A stretch of DNA of 7,391 bases from Candidatus Izemoplasma sp. (GCA_029939615.1 JAOZSP010000059.1:1087-8477), one strand, 5' to 3'. Positions 1 to 6,443 are shown, numbered from the stretch's first letter. Notes: generated by a model from the sequence alone, not told the origin. A program made the numbers and translations.

Positions 1-594
1 ATTCACCGATGCCCCAATGAGTTCAGGAGAAATTTCTAAATGTGATTCATCAAAGAAATTGGAAATAACAATTTCTTTCGGATTAATTTGTAGTAATTCG
101 TTAATTAATATATTTAAATCTTTAGAGATCAAGATTGAATATGTGTCACCAGTTGATAAATCTATATAACTTATTGTGTAGTTGTTAGCATTTATTCCAA
201 TACCGGCTAGATATGATATTTCTTCACTTTTACTTTCAATGTAAGTACCTGGTGTTATTAGACGAACAACTTCTCTTTTTACAATCCCTTTTGCTTCTTT
301 TGGATCTTGAACTTGTTCACATATAGCAACGCGATATCCTTTTTCTATTAATCTTTCAATATAACTTTCAGCTGCGTGGTGTGGAACTCCACACATAGGT
401 ACTTTTTCTTTCGTTCCAGCGTCTCTTCCTGTTAACTGAATTTCCAATTCTCTCGAAGCTAAAAAGGCGTCTGTAAAGAACATTTCATAGAAGTCACCAA
501 GTCTAAAAAAGACTATAGCATCGTTATAGTCTTCTTTTATCGTTAAATATTGACGCATCATTGGCGTGTACTGTGATTTGTTAATTTGATCCAT
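1..594 (-). CDS. mutS: DNA mismatch repair protein MutS, N-terminal part (cut by window edge)
   Basis: MutS recognises base mismatches and small loops in DNA and recruits MutL to start repair. The first 198 residues are visible; the family is usually about 850, so the connector (most of it), lever, clamp and ATPase domains lie outside the window. The mismatch-binding domain I is clear: the F-x-E motif that inserts Phe beside the mismatch is F35-Y36-E37 in GDFYEMF, followed by LTGRD and the conserved VPMCGVPHHA stretch (66-75). Residues from about 127 begin the connector domain (ISYIDLSTGD). The start is ATG at 594, with a Shine-Dalgarno AAAGGTG 8 bases upstream that overlaps the stop codon of the preceding gene. 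The two genes are therefore probably co-transcribed and possibly translationally coupled. The identification is secure; only the 3' end is missing. Confidence 0.97.
   Translation of the reverse strand, partial: MDQINKSQYTPMMRQYLTIKEDYNDAIVFFRLGDFYEMFFTDAFLASRELEIQLTGRDAGTKEKVPMCGVPHHAAESYIERLIEKGYRVAICEQVQDPKEAKGIVKREVVRLITPGTYIESKSEEISYLAGIGINANNYTISYIDLSTGDTYSILISKDLNILINELLQINPKEIVISNFFDESHLEISPELIGASVN
505..537 (-). terminator. terminator-like hairpin inside the start of mutS
   Basis: On the minus strand, AAGACTATA (533-525) and TATAGTCTT (517-509) form a perfect 9-bp stem with a 7-nt loop, and the run of T continues to 505, giving six T in all. A G-U and three A-U pairs could extend the stem outward to 537. 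It covers codons about 20-30 of mutS. The shape is that of an intrinsic terminator, but the stem has only two G-C pairs and translating ribosomes would normally open it. It may be chance in AT-rich coding DNA or a site of polarity when mutS is poorly translated. Confidence 0.25.
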
Positions 595-607
595 TACGTT
601 CACACCT

Positions 608-1600
608 TTAAGATAATAAGTTTGTATAAACTAAGTATCCTACTGCTCCAAGAACTACAATTGTTAATAAAATCATAAATGCTAAACGCATTGTTTTTTT
701 ACGTCCATCAGTAACTTTTGAAGTGATTTCTTTAAACTTAATCTTATATAAATATTCTTCAATATTCATACCTGCAAATACTTTTAAAGAGTTAGTATAT
801 TTCGGAGCTGCAGATTGAGGCATTTTTATTAAGATATATTCGATCATGTCGTTTTTCTTAAGTTCAATTGATACGTTTACTTTTCGACGTTTTGCGTATC
901 TTTCGATTTCTAGAATTGATTTTTTTGAGATTTCTTGACGTTTTTCATCATCCATATTTAATTTAATCGCAACAATATCAACTAATTGTTTTTTATTAAT
1001 ACGACGAGGTATTTCAACACCGTAAATTTTACCTAAATCTCTTATTTCCGTTAAGGTAGTTGCATTTACAAGAACCTCTTTGGCATCTTCAATAATAGTT
1101 CCATCAAAATAACCATCTGGTTCGAAGTATACTTTTTTAAATTCACTACTCATTGATTCAAATGATTCTTGTTCTTCTCTTGCATATTTAAGAGTTAGAT
1201 TCTGTAGTTTTACAAATTCTAAATTGTTAATACCAAGTTCTGTACGGTTACGAATAATAATATCCCAAAAATCTTTTTTATACTCAGTTACGTTAATCGC
1301 TAATTGATATCCAGAAGCTAATCTTTCTAACTGGAAAATCGTGAATTTATCAAACCATTTTAATCGGTGTTGCATTTCATCACTAAAGGTATTATTACTT
1401 TCACCAGTGGCAATTGCGGGAGCAATATTTTTTCTAATTAATGCTTTATGTAAATAATTAGGAAGATATATTTCTTTATTTAGTAAGTATTTAACTATTT
1501 CTACTGAGGGAATTACAGTGAAATCTTGAACTAATTTAGTTATCTTCACTTTCTTTGAATATAAGTAAATAAAATCTTCATTTTTCTTTCTTTTTGCCAT
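608..1600 (-). CDS. unrecognised tail-anchored membrane protein with tandem SAP/HeH-like repeats
   Basis: I do not recognise this 330-residue protein as a named family. It starts with a basic stretch (MAKRKK) and has one hydrophobic segment at 305-326, preceded by RKK (300-302) and followed by only a few residues. It is thus a C-terminally anchored protein with a cytoplasmic body. Three 34-residue segments align without gaps: 86-119, 181-214 and 227-260. They share a leading helix (pattern x-x-L/I-x-E/Q-I/L), a V/L-x-I/V extension and a K-K/N-x-hydrophobic second helix. A weaker fourth copy lies around 31-58. This resembles helix-extension-helix modules (SAP, Rho-N or LEM type), which often bind DNA or RNA; that reading is inference. 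ATG at 1600 has a strong Shine-Dalgarno, TAAGGAGTGA (1616-1607), and its own promoter. It occupies the place of cotE in Bacillus but does not look like CotE. Co-transcription with mutS suggests a DNA-related role. Confidence 0.85.
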   Translation of the reverse strand: MAKRKKNEDFIYLYSKKVKITKLVQDFTVIPSVEIVKYLLNKEIYLPNYLHKALIRKNIAPAIATGESNNTFSDEMQHRLKWFDKFTIFQLERLASGYQLAINVTEYKKDFWDIIIRNRTELGINNLEFVKLQNLTLKYAREEQESFESMSSEFKKVYFEPDGYFDGTIIEDAKEVLVNATTLTEIRDLGKIYGVEIPRRINKKQLVDIVAIKLNMDDEKRQEISKKSILEIERYAKRRKVNVSIELKKNDMIEYILIKMPQSAAPKYTNSLKVFAGMNIEEYLYKIKFKEITSKVTDGRKKTMRLAFMILLTIVVLGAVGYLVYTNLLS

Positions 1601-1640
1601 TTCTTTTCACTCCTTATGGAACAAGTATATTTCTAAAACT

Positions 1641-1669
1641 ATTATACAATACTATCTTTGGTAAATCAA
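1641..1669 (-). promoter_or_regulatory. sigma-A-type promoter for the membrane protein gene and mutS
   Basis: The minus strand has -35 TTGATT (1669-1664), a 17-bp spacer and a perfect -10 TATAAT (1646-1641). The predicted transcript would start near 1634, giving a leader of about 34 nt that contains the TAAGGAGTGA ribosome binding site. It lies in the 126-bp gap after ricA, where I see no convincing terminator, so read-through from ricA is also likely. Confidence 0.7.
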
Positions 1670-1726
1670 TAGGATATTGCTTTTCCAAGCGATTTCCCTT
1701 AAGTAATTTTACATTAATAACTAGTC

Positions 1727-2053
1727 CTAGTCAAAATCAATGTTTATCTCTTGTTCAATTATCGATTGAATCAATGCAAGATCATTATTTATGCTTTCTA
1801 ATATGTCAAGATACTCTTCAACAAGTAAATACTGCGATACTTTATGTTTTTGAGCTTCGTAATCTTCTTTTGCTTTTTCATGACTTTTATCTTTTTTGTA
1901 CTCTTTTTGAACCATTTCTTTTTGTAAATCCAGTAAGATTGTAAAATCTTCTTGCAAAGCGATATTATGGTCAATGACTTTTTCTAATTCCTTAAAGCGA
2001 ATAACTTCATTATCATTTTTGATTGCTTTTATTAGTTCTTTTAATTTATCCAA
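1727..2053 (-). CDS. ricA: RicA/YmcA-like protein of the YlbF family, short and cysteine-free
   Basis: In Bacillus subtilis RicA (YmcA) joins RicF and RicT in a complex that steers RNase Y processing and affects competence, biofilm and sporulation. This protein is small, charged and all-helical, with the pattern of the YlbF/YmcA fold: an N-terminal helix (DKLKELIKAI), a middle helix rich in K and E, and a closing amphipathic helix. It follows miaB directly, as ymcA does in Bacillus, which supports the call. There is no ATG. Candidate starts are TTG 2065, GTG 2062 and TTG 2053. I chose TTG 2053 (108 residues) because GGTGA (2063-2059) sits 5 nt ahead of it, while the upstream candidates have no Shine-Dalgarno. 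It overlaps the end of miaB by 8 bp. It has no cysteine and ends about 30 residues short of the Bacillus protein, whose C-terminal cysteine helps bind an Fe-S cluster. Confidence 0.78.
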   Translation of the reverse strand: MDKLKELIKAIKNDNEVIRFKELEKVIDHNIALQEDFTILLDLQKEMVQKEYKKDKSHEKAKEDYEAQKHKVSQYLLVEEYLDILESINNDLALIQSIIEQEINIDFD

Positions 2054-3488
2054 CTTGCTCACCAAGCATAAACCATGTTTTAGCAGTCGTTACTTTAACT
2101 TCAACAAATGTACCAATCAAGGATGCATCTCCTGAAAAGTTAACTAATTTGTTATTTTCAGTATAACCCGCTAAAATCGCATCATTATTCTTGCTAAATC
2201 CGTCAACTAAGACTTTAACTATCTTTCCTTCAAATCGTTTTGTTCCTCGTAAATATCCGTCATTTACAATTTTGTTCAGTTTGTATAGATGTTGCTTTTT
2301 TTCTTCCATAGTTACATTATCTTCATAATGTTCAGCTGGTGTACCTTCTCTTTTAGAATAGATAAATGTATAGGCACCTTCAAATTTACATTCCTTAACT
2401 AAATCTAATGTTTCTTGAAACTGTTCTTCTGTTTCTCCTGGGAAACCTACTATGATGTCTGTAGTCAATGATGCTGTTGGAATATATTTATAGATATTTC
2501 TTACTAGTTCTAAGTAAGATTCTTTTGTATATTTACGATTCATTCTTTTCAATACTTCATTACTTCCTGACTGCACCGGAAGATGTATATAAGGCATTAA
2601 GTTTCCGCCTTTTGATAGGATTTTTACTGTTTCTAAATTGAAATCTTTTGGATGTGATGTCGTAAAACGTATGCGCGCTATGTCCATTTCATGTAGATCA
2701 GTTAACAAGTCACTAAATTTATAATCTATATCAGTAAAATCATTACCATAGCTGTTAACATTTTGACCAAGAAGAGTAATCTCTTGATATCCTTCTAAGA
2801 TAAGTTCTTTGACTTCCTCTTTAACATGTTCAGGTAGACGACTTCTTTCTTTACCCCTTGTATAAGGAACAATACAATAAGTACAAAATTCATCACAGCC
2901 AAACATTATATTAACCCATGCTTTCTTTGTGTTTTCTCTTATTCTAGGCATGTTTTCTACTATATTTCCTTCTTCACTAAACACTTCTATTACCCGTTCT
3001 TTTGAAAGGATAACTGTTTCTAAATACTGTGGTAATTTGTAAATGTTATGTGTCCCAAACACTAAATCAACATATTGAAATTTCTTTAATATTCTGTTTG
3101 TTACTTTTTCTTCTTGTGGCATACATCCGCATACACCAAGTATTAAATCAGGGTTGTTTTTTTTAAATTGCTTCAATCTTCCCAATTCACCGAACACTCT
3201 GTTTTCGGCGTTTTCTCGTACCGCACAAGTGTTTAAAAGTATTAAATCAGCATGTTCTAATGTCTTACTTTCAGTGAATTCTAACTGCTCTAAAATACCG
3301 CTAATTTTTTCAGTATCAGCTTCATTAGCTTGACAACCAAATGTTTCAATTCGATATGTCTTATTTTTTCCGAATCCTTTGATATTATAATAATCATTAT
3401 AATCAATAGTAAGTGTTTCTTTTGTTTTTCGTTTTCTCGCATCTTTAATTGATGGAGTTGTAAAGTATTTACTATAATCTTTTGCCAT
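2046..3488 (-). CDS. miaB: tRNA-2-methylthio-N6-dimethylallyladenosine synthase MiaB
   Basis: MiaB is a radical-SAM enzyme that adds a methylthio group to C2 of i6A37 in tRNAs reading UNN codons, giving ms2i6A. At 480 residues it is a full-length member. The N-terminal methylthiotransferase domain has the three cysteines of the auxiliary [4Fe-4S] cluster: C52 (ETFGCQANEAD), C88 (LNTCAVRENAENR) and C122 (VCGCMPQ). The radical-SAM motif C-x3-C-x2-C is C198, C202 and C205 in FGCDEFCTYCIVPYTRG, followed by the LLGQNVNSYG, SHPKDF and LPVQSGS segments typical of MiaB. A TRAM RNA-binding domain occupies about 412-477. ATG at 3488 is preceded by AAGGTGAT (3500-3493), a good Shine-Dalgarno. ymdB lies upstream across a terminator-like hairpin, and ricA overlaps its 3' end. 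miaA, which makes the substrate, is not in the window. Confidence 0.97.
   Translation of the reverse strand: MAKDYSKYFTTPSIKDARKRKTKETLTIDYNDYYNIKGFGKNKTYRIETFGCQANEADTEKISGILEQLEFTESKTLEHADLILLNTCAVRENAENRVFGELGRLKQFKKNNPDLILGVCGCMPQEEKVTNRILKKFQYVDLVFGTHNIYKLPQYLETVILSKERVIEVFSEEGNIVENMPRIRENTKKAWVNIMFGCDEFCTYCIVPYTRGKERSRLPEHVKEEVKELILEGYQEITLLGQNVNSYGNDFTDIDYKFSDLLTDLHEMDIARIRFTTSHPKDFNLETVKILSKGGNLMPYIHLPVQSGSNEVLKRMNRKYTKESYLELVRNIYKYIPTASLTTDIIVGFPGETEEQFQETLDLVKECKFEGAYTFIYSKREGTPAEHYEDNVTMEEKKQHLYKLNKIVNDGYLRGTKRFEGKIVKVLVDGFSKNNDAILAGYTENNKLVNFSGDASLIGTFVEVKVTTAKTWFMLGEQVG
2059..2063 (-). promoter_or_regulatory. Shine-Dalgarno deciding the ricA start
   Basis: GGTGA on the minus strand lies inside the last codons of miaB, 5 nt before TTG 2053. 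It would lie at or inside the first codons if translation began at TTG 2065 or GTG 2062, so it favours the shorter protein. Its position within miaB implies translational coupling of the two genes. Confidence 0.45.
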
Positions 3489-3504
3489 ATTATCACCTTA
3501 TATT

Positions 3505-3533
3505 AGTATATCTTATCTTCTTATTTTAGACAA
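3505..3533 (-). promoter_or_regulatory. possible promoter for miaB-ricA
   Basis: The minus strand has TTGTCT (3533-3528), a 17-bp spacer and TATACT (3510-3505). The match is fair (4/6 and 5/6), but the predicted start near 3498 would leave a leader of only about 10 nt and would cut into the AAGGTGAT Shine-Dalgarno. The -35 box overlaps the T-rich tail of the ymdB hairpin. Confidence 0.4.
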
Positions 3534-3559
3534 ACAAAATGAGTAAGAAATTCTTACTC
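3532..3559 (-). terminator. intrinsic terminator of the rny-ymdB unit, containing the ymdB stop codon
   Basis: The minus strand carries GAGTAAG (3559-3553), a short loop, and CTTACTC (3547-3541), followed by ATTTTGTTT. The inverted repeat can be read as 9 bp around a single central base. The UAA of ymdB (3556-3554) lies in the 5' arm. The U tract is interrupted and the stem is short, so termination may be partial and miaB could be reached by read-through. Confidence 0.55.
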
Positions 3560-4312
3560 GTATATGTTTATACCTTTTATCTTCTTAGTCATTGTATCTA
3601 TAAGTACTGCGTTAAATTGTAATGGACCTATTTTTTCTTCAATTACTCTACTAGTTAGCCCTGTAATAAACTTTTTTACTTGAATATCTTTATTAGCTCC
3701 TAAAATACCATATTTTGCTCCTGTCATTCCAATATCGGTAATGTACATTGTCCCTTTAGGAAAAACCATTGCATCAGCTGTCGGTACATGTGTGTGTGTT
3801 CCTACTACAGCTGTAACACGACCATCTAAGTAATGTGTTAAAGCTATTTTTTCACTCGTCGCTTCGGCATGGAAATCAATGAAGATATAATCACTTTCAA
3901 GATTATTAATAATTTCATTAGCGATTTTAAAAGGATTGTCTAATGGGTCTCCCATAAAAACACGACCCATTAGGTTTATTACTGTAACTTTTTCACCATT
4001 AAACTGAATCGTCTTAAATCCTACTCCGGGAACACTTTCATCGTAATTAGCTGGTCGAATTATATTTGAATCTTCTATAAAATCAAATAGTTGTTTATTA
4101 CGAAATGTATGGTTTCCCATTGTGATTAAATTAACTCCTTGTTTCATTAGTTCCTTATATATTTTTTCGTTGATACCAAACCCTTTGTCAATGTTTTCAC
4201 CATTAACAAATATTAAGTGAGGTTTATACTCACTTTTCATTTTTGGTAAGTATTTATATAATGCTTCTTGTCCTAGCGTACCAAATATATCTCCAATAAA
4301 TAATACACGCAT
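3554..4312 (-). CDS. ymdB: YmdB-family metallophosphoesterase
   Basis: YmdB of Bacillus subtilis is a dinuclear-metal phosphoesterase that hydrolyses 2',3'-cyclic nucleotides in vitro and is needed for normal biofilm and motility gene expression. This 252-residue protein is close to the family length (about 264 in Bacillus). The metal ligands and active site are all visible: D8 (FIGDIFG), E39-N40 (VNGENIDKGFG), N67-H68 (MGNHTF), H148 (IDFHAEATSEK), and H173 and H175 (VGTHTHVPTADA). The later ITDIGMTG segment (191-198) is also typical. ATG at 4312 begins 4 bp after the TGA of the Nudix gene and has only a weak Shine-Dalgarno (AAAGAG), so it is probably translated by coupling to the gene ahead. 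In Bacillus ymdB also follows rny, and the products are expected to act together in RNA metabolism; that link is inference from family knowledge. Confidence 0.95.
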   Translation of the reverse strand: MRVLFIGDIFGTLGQEALYKYLPKMKSEYKPHLIFVNGENIDKGFGINEKIYKELMKQGVNLITMGNHTFRNKQLFDFIEDSNIIRPANYDESVPGVGFKTIQFNGEKVTVINLMGRVFMGDPLDNPFKIANEIINNLESDYIFIDFHAEATSEKIALTHYLDGRVTAVVGTHTHVPTADAMVFPKGTMYITDIGMTGAKYGILGANKDIQVKKFITGLTSRVIEEKIGPLQFNAVLIDTMTKKIKGINIYE

Positions 4313-4316
4313 AAAA

Positions 4317-4832
4317 TCAACTCTTTTCTAGTAGATTAAAATATCCTTCTCTTATCAATATTCTTTCATAATCCCAAAATTGATTATTCTTAATCATTTG
4401 CTTAATTTCTGACATTGTTTTATATTCAACATCTCGCACTTCTAATGTATCAAGTTTTAATTCTTTTATCAAGATATCTTCTTTCAATATATAGAGGTCT
4501 GTGATGTAATTTGCTTTTTCGTGATTGATAAAATATCTTTTAAGTAGTTGCAAGTTATTTTGATTGATTGTTAATCCAATTTCTTCTTTCGCTTCTCTAA
4601 TAATCGCTTCTAATGAAGATTCTCCCTTTAAAGCTGCGCCACTTGTCGTAGCCCATTGAAAAGGGATTTGATCGTCTAGTTTGTTACGTTGCTGAATTAG
4701 AAATAGGTTATCGCTATTTTTTATCCATATATGAACTACTAGATGATACTCTCCTGGATTATTTGTGTTTCCACGATTCATTGTTTTATGTAGTTTATGA
4801 AAATTTTTATCATACAGATCAAATTTCTCCAT
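4317..4832 (-). CDS. Nudix hydrolase, IDI-like subgroup, substrate unknown
   Basis: Nudix enzymes hydrolyse a nucleoside diphosphate linked to another moiety. This 171-residue protein has a complete Nudix box at about 65-87, matching G-x5-E-x7-R-E-x2-E-E-x-G (ending REAKEEIGL), so the metal-binding glutamates are intact. The N-terminal part (EKFDLYDKN, then GEYHLVVHIWI) and the L-F-L-I-Q-Q-R strand match the group of Nudix proteins related to isopentenyl-diphosphate isomerase. I cannot tell the substrate; a housecleaning nucleotide pyrophosphatase or an isoprenoid enzyme are both possible. A TTG at 4844 is also in frame, but ATG 4832 has GGAGG 5 nt upstream (4842-4838) and is the clear start. 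It lies between rny and ymdB, which are neighbours in Bacillus, so it looks like an insertion into a conserved block. Confidence 0.9.
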   Translation of the reverse strand: MEKFDLYDKNFHKLHKTMNRGNTNNPGEYHLVVHIWIKNSDNLFLIQQRNKLDDQIPFQWATTSGAALKGESSLEAIIREAKEEIGLTINQNNLQLLKRYFINHEKANYITDLYILKEDILIKELKLDTLEVRDVEYKTMSEIKQMIKNNQFWDYERILIREGYFNLLEKS

Positions 4833-4837
4833 GTTAT

Positions 4838-4842
4838 CCTCC
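4838..4842 (-). promoter_or_regulatory. Shine-Dalgarno of the Nudix gene, next to a strong hairpin
   Basis: GGAGG on the minus strand, 5 nt ahead of ATG 4832. It rules out TTG 4844, which overlaps it. It begins only 3 nt after the 14-bp hairpin at 4846-4877, so hairpin folding could affect ribosome access. Confidence 0.75.
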
Positions 4843-4845
4843 AAT

Positions 4846-4877
4846 AAGTAAAGCCTTCTAAATAGAAGGCTTTACTT
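4846..4877 (-). other. 14-bp perfect hairpin over the rny stop codon
   Basis: The minus strand has a perfect 14-bp inverted repeat (4877-4864 and 4859-4846) around a 4-nt loop. The rny UAA (4874-4872) lies in its 5' arm. The bases after it are ATTGGAGG, with no U tract on the minus side, and there is none on the plus side either, so it is not a standard intrinsic terminator. More likely roles are a 3'-end stabiliser of rny mRNA after cleavage, an RNase III or RNase Y processing point, or a modulator of Nudix translation. Confidence 0.7.
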
Positions 4878-6443
4878 TGCGATATCTTGTGCTCTTGTTT
4901 CTCTTATTACTGTTACTTTTATTGTTCCAGGATAAGATAATTGTTCCTCAATTTGTTCTCTAATGTCACGAGCAATTTTGTAAGCCATTGCATCATCAAC
5001 TTTTGTTGGTTCAACAATTACACGTACTTCACGTCCAGCTTGAATAGCATAAGCATGTTCAACACCATTTACTTTTGTTGAAATGCTTTCTAGTTGTTCT
5101 AAACGTTTTATGTATGAATTTAATGATTCACTTCTAGCTCCTGGTCTTGCAGCGCTTAATGCATCTGCTGCAGCAACTAGTACAGCTATAATAGTTTTCG
5201 CTTCTACTTCACCATGATGTGATCTTATTGCGTCTACTACTGCTAAAGGTTCTTTGTATCTATTAGCTATATTCATACCAATTTCAACATGTGAACCTTC
5301 CACTTCGTGGTCGACTGCTTTACCAATATCATGTAATAATCCTGCACGTTTAGCTAAAACTTCATCTTCACCAATTTCAGCAGCCAAGTTACCTGCTAAG
5401 AATGCACATTCAACCGAATGTCTTAAAACATTTTGTCCATAACTAGTACGGAAGTGTAATCTACCTAATAGTTTTACAAGATCAGGATGGATTCTACCGA
5501 TTCCAACTTCAAATACAGCTTCTTCCCCTTTATCTCTTATAAAACGGTCTACTTCGCTTCTTGTTTTTTCAACAATTTCTTCAATTCTACCTGGATGGAT
5601 TCTTCCATCAGATACTAATGATTCAATTGTTCTTTTAGCAATCTCTCTTCTTATTGGATCAAATCCACTTAAAACTACCGCTTCTGGAGTATCATCAATA
5701 ATTAAATCAACACCAGTTAATGCTTCTATTGTTCTGATGTTTCTTCCTTCACGTCCAATTATACGACCCTTCATTTCATCATTTGGTAATGAAACAACAC
5801 TTACTGTTCTTTCACTTGTTACCTCATGGGCATATTTTTGGATTGAATGTGATAATAGCTGTTTTGCATTTTTATCAGCTACTAATTTTGCGTTTTCTTC
5901 TTCTTCCTTAATATAAGCTGCTATTTCACTTGCCATTTCGTCTTCTACTCGTTTAAATATCAAGTCTCTAGCTTGCTCAAGGGTAAATCTTGCAATCTCT
6001 AATAATTTTTGGTTTTGCTCAGCAATTAAGTTATCTAGTCTGTTATTTTTGTCTTCTAAAGATTGTTTTTTGCGCTCAATTGTATCTTCTTTTTTATCTA
6101 AATTAGTTTCACGTTTATCTAAATTAGAACTACGACGATCAAGAGTTTGCTCACGTTGCATTAATTTATTATCTAGTGCAGCCGCTTCATTCTTTCTGTC
6201 TTTTATTTGTTTTTCAAAGTCCAATTTTAAATTGTGAATGTCTTGTTTAGTTTCCAGCAACGTTTGTTTTTTATTTTTTTCCGCTTGCTTTCTTGCGTCT
6301 TCAATCAATAGATCAGCTTTTTGGCGAGATTTTAGAAAACCTCTCTCACCAATATAAATACTTAAAATAAATCCTGTTAAAGTACCTATCGCGATAAATG
6401 CCAGACCAGAGAAAATGTCTAATGTAGTCACTAATAATGACAT
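4872..6443 (-). CDS. rny: ribonuclease Y (membrane-anchored endoribonuclease)
   Basis: RNase Y starts mRNA decay and processing in Bacillota by endonucleolytic cleavage at the inner membrane face. This 523-residue protein matches the usual length (about 520). Domains in order: an N-terminal transmembrane helix (about 8-31); a long charged coiled coil (about 38-190) with clean heptads from 101 to 140; a KH RNA-binding domain with the G-R-I-I-G-R-E-G loop at 226-233; an HD domain with the catalytic H371-D372 in LLHDIGK and further conserved H342 (LRHSVE) and H409-H410 (RSHHGEVE); and a conserved C-terminal domain ending at YPGTIKVTVIRETRA. ATG at 6443 has GGAGTGAT upstream. Its promoter lies about 95 bp ahead. 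ymdB and ricA downstream encode, respectively, a companion phosphoesterase and an RNase Y specificity factor. Confidence 0.98.
   Translation of the reverse strand: MSLLVTTLDIFSGLAFIAIGTLTGFILSIYIGERGFLKSRQKADLLIEDARKQAEKNKKQTLLETKQDIHNLKLDFEKQIKDRKNEAAALDNKLMQREQTLDRRSSNLDKRETNLDKKEDTIERKKQSLEDKNNRLDNLIAEQNQKLLEIARFTLEQARDLIFKRVEDEMASEIAAYIKEEEENAKLVADKNAKQLLSHSIQKYAHEVTSERTVSVVSLPNDEMKGRIIGREGRNIRTIEALTGVDLIIDDTPEAVVLSGFDPIRREIAKRTIESLVSDGRIHPGRIEEIVEKTRSEVDRFIRDKGEEAVFEVGIGRIHPDLVKLLGRLHFRTSYGQNVLRHSVECAFLAGNLAAEIGEDEVLAKRAGLLHDIGKAVDHEVEGSHVEIGMNIANRYKEPLAVVDAIRSHHGEVEAKTIIAVLVAAADALSAARPGARSESLNSYIKRLEQLESISTKVNGVEHAYAIQAGREVRVIVEPTKVDDAMAYKIARDIREQIEEQLSYPGTIKVTVIRETRAQDIAK
6093..6134 (-). 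repeat. tandem 21-bp repeat inside rny coding for coiled-coil heptads
   Basis: Two adjacent 21-bp units (6093-6113 and 6114-6134) match at 17 of 21 positions, with the first 14 bases identical. Each encodes one heptad of the LDKRETN / LDRRSSN type in the RNase Y coiled coil. This looks like a recent in-frame duplication of one heptad. Confidence 0.7.

Noticed and set aside
1720..1731. Inverted repeat ACTAG/CTAGT after ricA as a terminator
   Set aside because: The stem is 5 bp with a 2-nt spacer, too tight to fold as a hairpin, and no U tract follows.
1594..1944. Plus-strand open frame of 116 codons
   Set aside because: It lies antisense to ricA and the ricA downstream spacer, has no ribosome binding site in a fitting place, and its composition is what antisense to AT-rich coding DNA gives.
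3290..3496. Minus-strand 68-codon frame overlapping the miaB start
   Set aside because: It is a +1 shadow of miaB starting at a GTG inside the miaB Shine-Dalgarno; the miaB frame carries the conserved cysteines.
5254..5442. Plus-strand 62-codon frame
   Set aside because: Antisense to the HD domain of rny, with no independent evidence.
6049..6237. Plus-strand 62-codon frame
   Set aside because: Antisense to the repetitive coiled-coil part of rny; its length comes from the heptad-driven codon bias.
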